A stretch of 64,000 nt of DNA from Enterovibrio qingdaonensis (GCF_028683135.1 NZ_JAJUBB010000024.1:1-64000); one strand, 5' to 3'. Numbered from the stretch's first letter, positions 1 through 10,375 are shown. The notes: generated by a model not told the origin, from the sequence alone. Numbers and translations are program-made.

Positions 1-100
1 TTGTCTATCAAGTACGAGTGCCCACACAGATTGCATTGGTCAAATTGTTAAAGAACGTTGACTCCGTTGCTGGCTTAACTCGCCGTGCCCCGTGTCGATG
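1..100 (-). other. rRNA operon leader (5' end of an rrn transcript running out of the window)
   Basis: Read on the minus strand this segment ends with a boxA-like antitermination element (TTCTTTAACAATTTG, complement of 41-55) followed by the CAATCTGTGTGGGCACTCG block that precedes 16S rRNA in gammaproteobacterial rrn leaders. The mature 16S gene must lie to the left of the window. The transcript should start near position 100, just downstream of the promoter at 107-134. Identification rests on recalled leader sequences; no mature rRNA is present here. Confidence 0.8.
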
Positions 101-106
101 TGGCGC

Positions 107-134
107 AGTATAGGAACTTCAGAAAATGTCGCAA
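107..134 (-). promoter_or_regulatory. rRNA operon promoter (P1-like)
   Basis: On the minus strand there is a -35 TTGCGA (129-134), a 16-bp spacer and a -10 TATACT (107-112), followed by a GC-rich discriminator GCGCCAC. A 16-bp spacer and GC-rich discriminator are typical of stringently controlled rRNA promoters. The A/T-rich tract immediately upstream (about 139-153) could act as an UP element. Confidence 0.75.
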
Positions 135-172
135 GTGCTTTTTTGAAAAAAGTCACACTTTCACGTTTGAAC

Positions 173-187
173 GCTCAAATATCGAAC
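173..187. promoter_or_regulatory. putative Fis site upstream of the rrn promoter
   Basis: GCTCAAATATCGAAC matches the degenerate Fis consensus (G, N, T/C, Y, A/T core, R, N, C) at nearly all positions. It lies about 75-85 bp upstream of the expected rRNA start, close to where Fis site I sits in E. coli rrn P1 promoters. A very similar site (GCTCAAATATTGGCC) precedes dusB-fis in this window at 35219-35233. Weak consensus, so moderate confidence. Confidence 0.45.
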
Positions 188-431
188 GAAAACCCCATTT
201 TCGCACAAAAACCGTACGGACATTACAAGGATCAAGGCCGATCAAGATCCGGCCTATCGATCTTCTTTGCAGTCACATGTCACTTTCATTTCATCTGTCT
301 TACCGCAAGACTATTCAGTAAAGCACAATCTGAGGATTCCGCACGGCTATTTTCAACGAGTCTCAATCATGGAAATCAGCTCTATAGGCCAATAAAAATG
401 GGGATCTTTGCTAACTGCTTCTTTAAGGTAC
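188..431. other. non-coding spacer between rrn promoter and groEL terminator
   Basis: No convincing gene. The overlapping short reading frames here have no recognisable domain and no good ribosome binding site. The segment probably contains upstream rrn promoter sequence and the groEL 3' flank. Confidence 0.5.
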
Positions 432-458
432 AAAAAAGCCCGCTTTCGCGGGCTTTTT
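432..458 (-). terminator. groEL Rho-independent terminator
   Basis: Stem GCCCGC / GCGGGC with a TTTC loop, flanked by A and T runs on both sides, 25 bp beyond the groEL stop. The geometry works in both directions; the minus-strand reading serves groEL. Confidence 0.85.
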
Positions 459-482
459 CTATTTCCGATGGGAAACGGTAGA

Positions 483-2147
<1,665 letters not shown>

Positions 2148-2165
2148 TCAGTGATGAAATAGTAA

Positions 2166-2456
2166 TTACTCAACGATAGCCATGATGTCATTTTCAGACA
2201 GGATCAGGACTTCCTTACCATCGATTTTCTCGGTCTTGGTGCCGTAGCCTTCAGAGAAGATAACGGTGTCGCCAACTTTAACGTCCAGCGGTAGCACGTT
2301 GCCGTTTTCAAGTACACGGCCTTTACCAACTGCTAGCACAACGCCGCGAGTAGATTTCTCAGCAGCTGAACCGGTTAGAACGATGCCACCAGCAGATTTT
2401 GATTCAACTTCTTGGCGTTCAACGATTACTCGATCGTGTAGTGGACGAATGTTCAT
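2166..2456 (-). CDS. groS: co-chaperonin GroES (Hsp10)
   Basis: GroES is the heptameric 10-kDa lid of the GroEL folding chamber. I place the start at the ATG giving [14 protein letters not shown], because a CAGGAGAC ribosome binding site lies just upstream and this yields the standard 96 residues. The longer in-frame reading (to 2555) adds 33 residues not found in the family. The mobile loop ([15 protein letters not shown]) and the roof/base motifs ([41 protein letters not shown]) are all present. First gene of the groES-groEL operon. Confidence 0.97.
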   Translation of the reverse strand: MNIRPLHDRVIVERQEVESKSAGGIVLTGSAAEKSTRGVVLAVGKGRVLENGNVLPLDVKVGDTVIFSEGYGTKTEKIDGKEVLILSENDIMAIVE

Positions 2457-2586
2457 TGGTCGTCTCCTGAATAAATGTAGTGATCCATGTGAAAAATAGA
2501 AAAGGAAACTGCCACACTTTGCAGGTTCCGAAATCTGTATAACCCTCTCGGCCATTTGCCGATGGGTTTAAAGCAATTTGGGTATA

Positions 2587-2617
2587 AGGTGGGGATGGGT
2601 TATCTCAATCCCAAGGG
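2587..2617 (-). promoter_or_regulatory. heat-shock (sigma-32 type) promoter of groESL
   Basis: On the minus strand CCCTTGGG (-35, 2610-2617) is followed after 15 bp by CCCCACCT (-10, 2587-2594). It closely resembles the E. coli groE heat-shock promoter (CCCTTGAA and CCCCATTT), with a spacer two bases longer. It sits about 130 bp upstream of the groES start. Confidence 0.6.
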
Positions 2618-2781
2618 GCATAAAGCAAATTTTTTCCTTTTTTTTGGCCAATACCTTTTGCTCCATCACATTCTATGGATTAGGGTAGCCGTGCCTTGGT
2701 TTTTCAAGGATCTACTCTGCAATATATTGAACCACCCGTTTATATTCATTTCCTTTCATAGAAGCCAATGCTGAGAGTGGT

Positions 2782-4140
2782 ATGAAAGACAAGCACGGCC
2801 TGCTGTCAGGCTCAATAGATCAGACGCTTAAAAACATGACGATCCCAATGGTATTTGGGCTCGTCGCTATTCTTGCCTTTAATCTGGTCGACACCTTCTT
2901 TATTTCTCTATTGGGTACGGACGCACTGGCCGCGGTCAGCTTTACCTTCCCGATCACCTTTGCGGTTAACTGCATCACCATGGGGATCGGTGTTGGCCTG
3001 TCGACAGGCGTGGCCCGGCTACTCGGCCAAAACGCACAACGAGAAGCGGCTCGCGTATCAGGTCATGGTGTCATATTGGCGATCATCCTTGTTGTTATCG
3101 CCAGTATGATTGGGCTTGCCACGATTGATCCTCTCTTCACACTCCTTGGCGCACACGAACGGTTACTGCCACTGATCCACGAATACATGAACGTGTGGTA
3201 CTTAACGATTCCACTTCTTGTTATTCCTATGGCGGGTAACTCCGCCATTCGCGCAACGGGTGATACCAAAACCCCCGCAAAGATCATGGTACTCGCTGGT
3301 TTGATCAATGGGCTTCTTGATCCTTTACTCATTTTTGGACTGGGTCCATTTCCTGAGTTGGGTGTTCAGGGTGCAGCCATCGCCAGCGCAATCAGTTGGG
3401 CCGGCGCACTTGTAGGTTCACTGTATGTGCTTATCAAGCGAGATAAGTTACTCGCTTGGCCTTCACCTCGCACTCTATTGCAGGATTGGAAAAATATATT
3501 GTCGATTGGTACACCCGCGGCGATGTCGAATGCACTGAACCCAATATCTGGTGCCATTTTAATGGCACTCCTCGCGAGCCAAGGCACAGCAAGTGTTGCG
3601 GCCTATGGTGCGGCGCAGCGAGTTGAGTCTTTACTGTTGATTGTGATGATGGCCCTGACCTCGGCGTTAACCCCCATCATGGCGCAGAACTTTGGTGCAG
3701 GAAATCCAACCCGTGCGTTTGCTGCTCTTTTTCGAGCAATGCGCTTTTCCATTGTATTCCAGTTCATTATCTTTATCGCGATGGTGCCACTTAGTGTGCC
3801 GATTGCCTCCATGTTCAGCCAAGAGCCTGCTGTACAGAATAAACTCTGGCACTACCTGATTGTTGTACCCGCTAGTTACGGCATGCAGGGTGTCATGATG
3901 ATGTTAGTCAGCGCACTCAATGCAATGAAAAAACCCGTCACCGCTTTTGTCATAAACCTGATGCGCCTTTTTATCCTGCTTTTGCCGATGGCGTGGCTAG
4001 GCAGTTTAGTCGATGGCACCGAAGGTATGTTTGTTGGTATCGCTATCGCTAATGCCATTGCCGGCATTGTTGCTTATACGGTCGCCGTATCACTAAGACG
4101 TCAGCTACTTATTGATAAAACAATCGCAAAAGAGATCTAG
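2782..4140 (+). CDS. MATE family multidrug/cation exporter
   Basis: Inner-membrane multidrug and toxic-compound extrusion protein, expected to export organic cations or drugs using a Na+ or H+ gradient. The 452 residues form about 12 hydrophobic segments in two homologous halves. Family features include an N-terminal pattern around IPMVFGLVAILAFNLVDTFF, the ALAAVSFTFP segment, and NSAIRATGDTKTPAKIMV at the end of TM4. The DinF/NorM-like substrate cannot be told from sequence. It ends convergently with the MarR gene, stop codons overlapping by a few bases, so it may be that regulator's target or an unrelated neighbour. Confidence 0.88.
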   Translation: MKDKHGLLSGSIDQTLKNMTIPMVFGLVAILAFNLVDTFFISLLGTDALAAVSFTFPITFAVNCITMGIGVGLSTGVARLLGQNAQREAARVSGHGVILAIILVVIASMIGLATIDPLFTLLGAHERLLPLIHEYMNVWYLTIPLLVIPMAGNSAIRATGDTKTPAKIMVLAGLINGLLDPLLIFGLGPFPELGVQGAAIASAISWAGALVGSLYVLIKRDKLLAWPSPRTLLQDWKNILSIGTPAAMSNALNPISGAILMALLASQGTASVAAYGAAQRVESLLLIVMMALTSALTPIMAQNFGAGNPTRAFAALFRAMRFSIVFQFIIFIAMVPLSVPIASMFSQEPAVQNKLWHYLIVVPASYGMQGVMMMLVSALNAMKKPVTAFVINLMRLFILLLPMAWLGSLVDGTEGMFVGIAIANAIAGIVAYTVAVSLRRQLLIDKTIAKEI

Positions 4141-4583
4141 GCTAACTCTTGGGAGCGAACTTGCAGCGCATCTAGAGCTTGATACAGCACTTGATATTGC
4201 GCATCGGACAATCCGTCCAGCATGGCGCGCTCCCACTCCAACACTTTTGGAACCACCAGTTGATACAGTGTGCTTCCAGCATCTGACAACCGGACGATCG
4301 CCGCACGCTGGTCTCCTTCATGCACCACTCTTTCTACCAGCCCCTTTTCTTCTAATCGGGACAATATTCTCGACACCTTCACTTTATCTAGTCGCGTCTC
4401 CTTCGCTAAGTCTCGAGATATAACACCGTCACGAGCACCTAACGATGCAATCACGCGCCATTCCGGACGCGAAATGCCAAACTCCGACTCATAGCGAGAG
4501 GCTAGACTATCCGCCACCAACTCTGCGGTTTGCACCAGTTTGTATGGTAGGAAATCATCTAGCGACAGTAGTTGTTCGTTCAT
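4137..4583 (-). CDS. MarR family transcriptional regulator, likely repressor of the homogentisate operon
   Basis: The product of about 148 residues (start at MNEQLLSLDDF; a longer upstream reading lacks a good start) has the MarR winged helix: ISRPEWRVIASLGARDGVISRDLAKETRLDKVKVSRILSRLEEKGLV, then the wing VHEGDQRAAIVRLSD. MarR dimers usually repress divergent genes and release DNA on binding an aromatic ligand. The gene is divergent from hmgA, and a 9+9 bp palindrome lies between them. I infer that it controls hmgA-fahA-maiA-aacS in response to an intermediate such as homogentisate; the ligand is not shown by sequence. Its 3' end overlaps the MATE gene. Confidence 0.85.
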   Translation of the reverse strand: MNEQLLSLDDFLPYKLVQTAELVADSLASRYESEFGISRPEWRVIASLGARDGVISRDLAKETRLDKVKVSRILSRLEEKGLVERVVHEGDQRAAIVRLSDAGSTLYQLVVPKVLEWERAMLDGLSDAQYQVLYQALDALQVRSQELA

Positions 4584-4642
4584 GGCTTTCCTTATCTTTC
4601 CTTCAAATTTGCATTCTGCCCAATCTGACCAATACTCAAAAT

Positions 4643-4662
4643 ATAGTTTCATTTGAAACTAT
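4643..4662. promoter_or_regulatory. palindromic operator between the MarR gene and hmgA
   Basis: ATAGTTTCA, two bases, then TGAAACTAT: perfect 9-bp arms. It lies 38 bp upstream of the hmgA ATG and 60 bp from the MarR start, so a dimer bound there could regulate both divergent genes. MarR operators are commonly palindromes of about this size. Confidence 0.7.
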
Positions 4663-4700
4663 TTGCTGAATTCTTCGTTTGGTCTGTGCAGGAGAGCATC

Positions 4701-5837
4701 ATGAGAAAGTGGTTTTCATTCCCAATCGTTGAGGGAGAAGCCTCCCGACAAGCCCACTGTGACTTGCCAAAGGGCACATTTGAAAGAGAGTGTGGTAAGG
4801 AAGGATTCTTTGGCCCCGCCACTCACATGTATCACCTGCATGCACCAACAGGATGGAAGGATTGGGAGGGCGATTTGCGCCCTCATGCGTTTGACACCAA
4901 CAGGGTCGATGACACCACGGATAATCCCATGACGGCACCAGTTTTACTTTCCAACGCCAATGTCCGTGTCAGGATATGGCGGTGCGAAGCAGAAATGGAC
5001 TATCTGGTGCGAAACGGCGACGGTGACGACTGCCTGTTTGTGCACCAAGGAGAAGGATCGCTGTACTGCGACTATGGACACCTTCACTTTTCCGAAGGTG
5101 ATTACCTCATTATTCCTCGCTCAACCAATTGGCGCATTGAGCCGAGCTCTCCAGTCACGCTATTGATGATTGAAGCCACTCATGGATCGTATCTGGCAGC
5201 TGAGAAAGGAATTGTCGGCGATCATGCTGTATTTGACCCCGCCGTACTAGAACACCCAAGGATCGATGATGAATTCGTGGCACAACGGGCAGAACCCAAA
5301 GAGTGGCAGGTTTATCTAAAATCACGACAAGCCCTAAACCGCATCACCTATCCGTTTAACCCGCTTGACGCGGTTGGTTGGAAAGGCAATCTCACCGTGT
5401 TCAAACTCAACTGGCGTGATATCCGCCCACTCATGAGCCATCGATACCATTTGCCACCTTCCGCACATACGACATTCGTCGCGCAAGGCTTTGTAATTTG
5501 TACCTTCGTTCCTCGCCCAATCGAATCAGATCCCGGCGCACTCAAGGTGCCCTTCTATCACAACAACGACGACTATGATGAAGTCATCTTCTACCACAAA
5601 GGGGAGTTCTTTAGTCGCGACAACATTCATCCCGGCATGGTGACGCACCACCCCTGCGGTTTCCCTCACGGCCCACATCCCAAAGCCTTCGCAGCTGGTG
5701 CCCGAGCCACCAAAACAGAAACCGATGAAGTCGCAGTGATGATCGATACCCGCATGCCATTGGACATGGGCGAGGCAGCGAAACACACAGAGTTAACGGA
5801 TTACGTCCAATCTTGGCGCACACCCCCAACTGCCTGA
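4701..5837 (+). CDS. hmgA: homogentisate 1,2-dioxygenase
   Basis: Non-haem Fe(II) enzyme that opens the homogentisate ring to maleylacetoacetate in tyrosine and phenylalanine breakdown. The start is the ATG giving MRKWFSFPIVEGEA, preceded by CAGGAGAG; an upstream in-frame ATG (4653) lies inside the operator palindrome and is unlikely. The 378-residue protein shows the C-terminal iron-binding region YDEVIFYHKGEFFS, then HPGMVTHHPCGFPHGPHP with the metal-ligand His and Glu, and an earlier HRYHLPPSAHTTF. It is shorter than the roughly 430-residue Pseudomonas/human type, so probably a member of the shorter bacterial subgroup. First gene of a four-gene operon with small gaps. Confidence 0.9.
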   Translation: MRKWFSFPIVEGEASRQAHCDLPKGTFERECGKEGFFGPATHMYHLHAPTGWKDWEGDLRPHAFDTNRVDDTTDNPMTAPVLLSNANVRVRIWRCEAEMDYLVRNGDGDDCLFVHQGEGSLYCDYGHLHFSEGDYLIIPRSTNWRIEPSSPVTLLMIEATHGSYLAAEKGIVGDHAVFDPAVLEHPRIDDEFVAQRAEPKEWQVYLKSRQALNRITYPFNPLDAVGWKGNLTVFKLNWRDIRPLMSHRYHLPPSAHTTFVAQGFVICTFVPRPIESDPGALKVPFYHNNDDYDEVIFYHKGEFFSRDNIHPGMVTHHPCGFPHGPHPKAFAAGARATKTETDEVAVMIDTRMPLDMGEAAKHTELTDYVQSWRTPPTA

Positions 5838-5865
5838 CAGACCTGAACGAGACAAGGAGAGAACA

Positions 5866-6846
5866 ATGAAACTGGCCTCATTAAAACACCGCCGCGATGG
5901 AAAATTGATTCTGGTCTCCCGCGATCTGAGCCAAGCCGTCGATGCCTCCGACATTGCCTATACACTGCAAGATGCGCTCGACGAATGGGACACTCTCTCC
6001 CCTTTGCTGCAAGCGCGTTATGACGCATTGAATGACAACAAAGTAGCCGGACGATTTCCGTTTAACCCGAAAGAGTGTGCTTCCCCCTTGCCACGCGCAT
6101 TCCAATGGGCCGACGGAAGTGCGTACGTTAACCATGTCGAACTGGTTCGAAAAGCCCGTGGCGCAGAGATGCCAAAAAGCTTCTGGACAGATCCACTGAT
6201 GTACCAAGGCATGTCAGACCGTTTCCTTGCCCCTTATGATGACATCGAACTTTGCGATGAAGCGTGGGGATGTGACTTTGAAGCCGAGGTGGCTGTGATC
6301 ACTGACGATGTCCCGATGGCTACCAAACCGCTAGATGCAGGCAAGCACATCAAACTGGTGATGCTGGTTAACGACGTGTCGCTTCGAAACCTCATTCCCA
6401 GCGAGCTGGCAAAAGGGTTTGGCTTTTTCCAATCTAAACCCGCATCTGCATTCTCGCCTGTTGCGATTACACCGGATGAGCTTTTCGATGTGTGGGAGTC
6501 CCACAAAGTGCACCTTCCCCTTAACGTGCATCTTAACAATGAGCAGTTTGGTGCGCCCGATGCAGGCGTTGATATGACGTTCGATTTTTCCGAGCTCGTA
6601 GCGCATGCAGCAAAGACTAGACACTTGTCTGCAGGCACCATTATTGGATCCGGCACCGTCTCCAATTTGGATCGCTCAAAAGGGTCTTGTTGCATAGCAG
6701 AGAGACGAATGTTGGAAATTCTGGAAGACGGCTCGCCTAACACCCCCTTCTTACACTACGGTGATAGGGTCAGCATCGAAATGTTTGACTCGCAAGGACG
6801 TTCGATTTTCGGACGCATTGAGCAGGAAGTTGTCCCGTTCGAGTAA
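5866..6846 (+). CDS. fahA: fumarylacetoacetate hydrolase family protein (fumarylacetoacetase)
   Basis: Cleaves fumarylacetoacetate to fumarate and acetoacetate, the last ring-derived carbon step of tyrosine catabolism. The 326-residue protein has an N-terminal domain and the FAH fold with metal-binding acidic residues in CDFEAEVAVITDD and the conserved MLVNDVSLRNLIPSE, FQSKPASAFSPVAITPDEL and GTIIGSGTVSN segments. ATG preceded by AAGGAGAG. It lies 28 bp after hmgA and 15 bp before maiA. Family members also hydrolyse other acylpyruvates, but the operon makes fumarylacetoacetate the likely substrate. Confidence 0.9.
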   Translation: MKLASLKHRRDGKLILVSRDLSQAVDASDIAYTLQDALDEWDTLSPLLQARYDALNDNKVAGRFPFNPKECASPLPRAFQWADGSAYVNHVELVRKARGAEMPKSFWTDPLMYQGMSDRFLAPYDDIELCDEAWGCDFEAEVAVITDDVPMATKPLDAGKHIKLVMLVNDVSLRNLIPSELAKGFGFFQSKPASAFSPVAITPDELFDVWESHKVHLPLNVHLNNEQFGAPDAGVDMTFDFSELVAHAAKTRHLSAGTIIGSGTVSNLDRSKGSCCIAERRMLEILEDGSPNTPFLHYGDRVSIEMFDSQGRSIFGRIEQEVVPFE

Positions 6847-6861
6847 TGATGGAGAGACAAT

Positions 6862-7482
6862 ATGAAGCTCTTTGACTATAAGAACTCGTCCGCGTCCTAT
6901 CGTGTTCGTATCGCCCTAAACCTGAAAGGACTGAGCTATCAAGCCCAGTCCATTTCATTGCTGGATAACGAACAAGGTAAAGACAACTACCGCGCGCTTA
7001 ATCCTTCCGGATTGGTGCCAACCTTGGTCGACAACGGACAAGTGTTGACGCAATCTCTGGCGATTATTGAGTATCTGGAAGAGGCCTATCCTTCTCCTTC
7101 AATTTTGCCTGCCGATCGTGTCGCACGAACTAAATGCCGCGCCATTGCATTGGATATCGCATGTGATATTCATCCGCTCAACAACCTTCGAGTCCTTCAG
7201 CACCTAACCGGCGCAATGCACCACAGCGATGAAGAAAAACTGCAGTGGTATCGGCACTGGGTATCTATCGGCTTAGACGCTTTGGAAAAGAAACTGGAAA
7301 GCAACCAAAACACCTATTGTTGTGATTCTGTCCCAACGCTCGCTGATATTTGCCTCGTCCCTCAACTGTTTAATGCACGTCGTTTTTCTGTCGATCTGAC
7401 TCCTTACCCTACCCTGAGAGAAATAGAGCAGCGCTGCCAAAATCTGCCGGAATTTGCAAAAGCGCACCCAGACAATGTTTAG
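6862..7482 (+). CDS. maiA: maleylacetoacetate isomerase (zeta-class GST)
   Basis: Glutathione-dependent cis-trans isomerase that converts maleylacetoacetate to fumarylacetoacetate. The 206-residue protein opens with MKLFDYKNSSASYRVRIALNLKG, matching the zeta GST active-site motif SSxS-x-RVRIAL. A thioredoxin-like domain (LNPSGLVPTLVDNGQVLTQSLAIIEYLEEAYP) and an all-helical domain with PTLADICLVPQLFNARRF follow. Start supported by GGAGAG. It works between HmgA and FahA, and its place in the operon agrees. Confidence 0.93.
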   Translation: MKLFDYKNSSASYRVRIALNLKGLSYQAQSISLLDNEQGKDNYRALNPSGLVPTLVDNGQVLTQSLAIIEYLEEAYPSPSILPADRVARTKCRAIALDIACDIHPLNNLRVLQHLTGAMHHSDEEKLQWYRHWVSIGLDALEKKLESNQNTYCCDSVPTLADICLVPQLFNARRFSVDLTPYPTLREIEQRCQNLPEFAKAHPDNV

Positions 7483-7490
7483 GAGAAAGC

Positions 7491-9446
7491 ATGTCACAAG
7501 AGCCACTTTGGCGACCGAGCTCAACACGACTCGCCAATGCAAACCTCACGGACTTCATGGATGGAATAAACCGTCAACATAACGAAAAGCTCGTTAACTT
7601 CGCCCAGTTGTACGATTGGTCAATCACACACAACGATCTCTTTTGGACCGAGTTGTGGGAGTTCGGCAACGTGGTCGGCGAGCGCGGTGCGCGAATTGTC
7701 GATATTCCAGAAAAAGCCCCTCACCAGCACAGTCGCTGGTTTCCCGATGCAGAACTGAACTTTGCAGAAAACTTACTGCAATGGGCAGCCGATATGCCGG
7801 ACAAAGACGCCATTGTTTTTTCTGGCGAAGATGAAATTGCCACCTCTATTACTTGGCAAGAATTGGCACGTCAAGTTAGCTGCGTCACCCATTACCTGCG
7901 CTCATGTGGCGTGGAACAAGGCGACGTGGTGGCAGGTTATTTGCCAAATATCGCAGAAACCGTTGTTGCCATGCTGGCAACCGCATCTCTGGGTGCTATC
8001 TGGACGTCAACCTCTCCAGACTTTGGCATCGACAGTGTGTTAGACCGCTTTGGCCAAACACAACCCAAAGTACTGTTCACCACGGATGCCTACCTCTATA
8101 ACGGTAAGTCTCACGACAACCTCATCAAAGCGCGCTCAGTCAGGCAAGGCGTGGAGAATCTGACCCACATGGTGGTCATTCCTTATGTCGATACCATCGA
8201 ACTCAACGATGATGAAGACGACTGGCTTGAGATCCTCGAAGAAGACGCGCCGCCCCTTCGTTACACTCGCGTAGGATTTAACGCGCCGTTGTATGTGCTT
8301 TATTCATCAGGCACCACAGGCAAGCCCAAGTGCATCATCCACAGTGTCGGCGGAATGCTGCTCAACCACCTAAAAGAACACCAACTTCACTCAGACGTGA
8401 AAGTGGGCGACCGCGTCTTCTATTTCACTACTTGCGGCTGGATGATGTGGAACTGGCTTGCGAGTGCGTTGGCAAGTGGCGCAACCTTGGTACTGTTTGA
8501 TGGCTCGCCGTTTTATCCTGATGCGGGCGTGCTGTGGCGACTGACCGATACCCAAAAAGTCACTTTGTTTGGCACCTCAGCCAAATACCTTGAAGCCCTC
8601 GAAAAGCATCACTATTCCCCAGAGAAAGAGCACTCGCTTGCTACACTTCGTACCTTGTGCTCAACCGGCTCTGTGCTGGCTCCCGAGCAGTTTGATTATG
8701 TTTACATCAACATCAAGCAAGATTTGCAGCTCAGCTCGATTGCCGGAGGCACCGACATTTGCGGCTGCTTCGTATTAGGTAGTCCTATTTCTCCGGTATA
8801 TCGTGGACAAAGTCAGGTGCGCGGCCTTGGTCTGGCAGTAAACGTTTTTAACGGTGAAGGCCAAGCTGTTGTGGATGAAAAAGGTGAACTGGTGTGTTGC
8901 AACAGCTTTCCGAACCAGCCCGTCGGCTTTTGGAACGATGACAGCGGAGAGCGATACCACAACGCTTACTGGGCGAAGATGGAAGACATCTGGTTCCACG
9001 GCGATTATGTCGAGCTGACTAACGAAGGTGGCATGGTGTTCTTTGGACGCTCAGACGCCATTTTGAATCCAGGCGGCGTTCGCATAGGTACTGCAGAAAT
9101 CTATCGTCATGTAAATCAACTCGACGAGATCATGGACTCTGTGGTGATTGGGCAAGACTGGAACAATGATGTGCGCGTGGTGCTGTTTGTGAAACTGCGC
9201 GAAGGCGTCACTTTGGATGATGAGTTGGAGAGAAAAATTCGCTCCACCATCAAAATCAGCTGCACGCCAAGACATGTGCCAGCAAAGATAGTGTCTGTCA
9301 CTGATATCCCAAGAACCAAATCAGGCAAACTGGCAGAACTCGCTGTGCGAGATGTGGTACACGGACGGGAAGTGGCGCAACTGAGTGCGCTGGATAATCC
9401 TGAATCGCTGGAGCAATACAAACACAGACCAGAGCTTCAAACTTAA
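7491..9446 (+). CDS. aacS: acetoacetyl-CoA synthetase (acetoacetate-CoA ligase)
   Basis: ATP-dependent enzyme activating acetoacetate to acetoacetyl-CoA. The 651-residue product has the adenylate-forming fold: P-loop-like YSSGTTGKPKCIIHSVGG, the GGTDICGCFVLGSP region, WFHGDYVELTNEGGMVFFGRSDAILNPGGVRIG, and the catalytic lysine in PRTKSGKLAEL near the C-terminus. Eight bases after maiA with a TTAGGAGAAAGC ribosome binding site. By operon position it salvages the acetoacetate released by FahA, giving two acetyl-CoA after thiolysis. Related to acetyl-CoA synthetase, but the N-terminal WRPSSTRLANANLTDFM pattern is that of acetoacetyl-CoA synthetases. Confidence 0.93.
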   Translation: MSQEPLWRPSSTRLANANLTDFMDGINRQHNEKLVNFAQLYDWSITHNDLFWTELWEFGNVVGERGARIVDIPEKAPHQHSRWFPDAELNFAENLLQWAADMPDKDAIVFSGEDEIATSITWQELARQVSCVTHYLRSCGVEQGDVVAGYLPNIAETVVAMLATASLGAIWTSTSPDFGIDSVLDRFGQTQPKVLFTTDAYLYNGKSHDNLIKARSVRQGVENLTHMVVIPYVDTIELNDDEDDWLEILEEDAPPLRYTRVGFNAPLYVLYSSGTTGKPKCIIHSVGGMLLNHLKEHQLHSDVKVGDRVFYFTTCGWMMWNWLASALASGATLVLFDGSPFYPDAGVLWRLTDTQKVTLFGTSAKYLEALEKHHYSPEKEHSLATLRTLCSTGSVLAPEQFDYVYINIKQDLQLSSIAGGTDICGCFVLGSPISPVYRGQSQVRGLGLAVNVFNGEGQAVVDEKGELVCCNSFPNQPVGFWNDDSGERYHNAYWAKMEDIWFHGDYVELTNEGGMVFFGRSDAILNPGGVRIGTAEIYRHVNQLDEIMDSVVIGQDWNNDVRVVLFVKLREGVTLDDELERKIRSTIKISCTPRHVPAKIVSVTDIPRTKSGKLAELAVRDVVHGREVAQLSALDNPESLEQYKHRPELQT

Positions 9447-9461
9447 AACCGGTCCACAATA

Positions 9462-9493
9462 AAAAAAGCCAACCTATCGGTTGGCTTTTTTTG
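9462..9493. terminator. bidirectional terminator between aacS and fxsA
   Basis: A7, AGCCAACC stem, TATC loop, GGTTGGCT, T7. Symmetrical A and T runs allow it to end the homogentisate operon and the convergent fxsA transcript. Confidence 0.9.
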
Positions 9494-9503
9494 ATCACAT
9501 TTG

Positions 9504-10010
9504 TTACTTCAAGCGATTGTTTTCATCGTCATTTTTACGTTCAAACTCGCCTTCAAACGTGCTTCCGCTCTTGTCATTGTCACGGAATGAACCTTGTTGG
9601 TTAAACGGGTCATTACCAAACGGGTCTTGCTGCTGAAAGCCAGTCTGAAAGTTTGCCACTTTGACTTTACTCATCAACTGCTTTGCCAACCACGCACGAG
9701 GCCAAGGCAACAGTACTGCCATACCCATGGCATCAGTCATAAACCCAGGTGTTAATAGCAGTACACCCGCTACCGCCAGCATAACCCCTTCCACAATTTG
9801 TTGTGCTGGCAATTCGCCTTGCTGAAGGCGTTGTTGGACGGTCAACAGCGTTTGCAAGCCTTGGCTACGAACCAACGACGCCCCGACAATCGCAGTGAGC
9901 AAGATCAACGCAACAGTAGGCCATAGTCCCAGCACACCACCGACTTGAATGAACAACGCTATTTCGATGACAGGGACAGTGATGAACATCAAGAGCAAAA
10001 TAGGAAACAC
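9504..10010 (-). CDS. fxsA: FxsA family inner-membrane protein
   Basis: FxsA is a small membrane protein best known because its overproduction suppresses phage T7 exclusion by F; its cell role is unclear. The 168-residue product has three or four hydrophobic segments (residues about 1-45 and 75-105), the family motif LLTAIVGASLVRSQG and the GVLLLTPGFMTD segment. The C-terminal tail is polar and Gln/Asn-rich with QQDPFGNDPFNQQG. GTG start with AGAGG eight bases upstream. fxsA next to aspA is also the E. coli arrangement. Confidence 0.9.
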   Translation of the reverse strand: MFPILLLMFITVPVIEIALFIQVGGVLGLWPTVALILLTAIVGASLVRSQGLQTLLTVQQRLQQGELPAQQIVEGVMLAVAGVLLLTPGFMTDAMGMAVLLPWPRAWLAKQLMSKVKVANFQTGFQQQDPFGNDPFNQQGSFRDNDKSGSTFEGEFERKNDDENNRLK

Positions 10011-10375
10011 AGAAAAAACCTCTTTATAGATACCCCTTCATCATATCATCGGATTTGAAAATATAGAGGGCTCTTTGGTGTGAATATGTGTCAGAGCGTG
10101 AAAGGATAAGTGTATGAATATTATTAGACAGTTAACAATGCGTGAGCTGAATCAGTAAGATAAAGATCGTGATCACAGATCCTTGCAAATCGTGCTCATT
10201 AATCCCAAATGGTGATCTCACTCATGTTTTTGCTGAAACGTACGAGTAAAATCGCCTTCATTACGTCGGGTACAAAAAACTGGATACCCAGGCCAAACTC
10301 TCTGATGAATGGACTCTACAGCGAATTTGTTGGCTAACAAAATAACCAATATAAGATTCATTTTAGGGCCATATC
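10011..10375. other. fxsA-aspA divergent intergenic region
   Basis: No coding sequence or stable RNA recognised. It must carry the divergent fxsA and aspA promoters. Short dyads such as GTGATCAC near 10171 are seen, but none matches the full CRP or FNR consensus, so I make no operator call. Confidence 0.4.

Noticed and set aside
85-481. Overlapping reading frames at the left edge (78 and 129 codons)
   Set aside because: They lie over the rrn promoter and leader complement and have no ribosome binding site, domain or normal composition.
2166-2555. 129-residue GroES
   Set aside because: The extra 33 N-terminal residues are not in the family and a better start with CAGGAGAC lies at 2456.
10171-10230. 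CRP or FNR sites upstream of aspA
   Set aside because: Short dyads such as GTGATCAC occur but the full consensus (TGTGA-N6-TCACA or TTGAT-N4-ATCAA) is not met.
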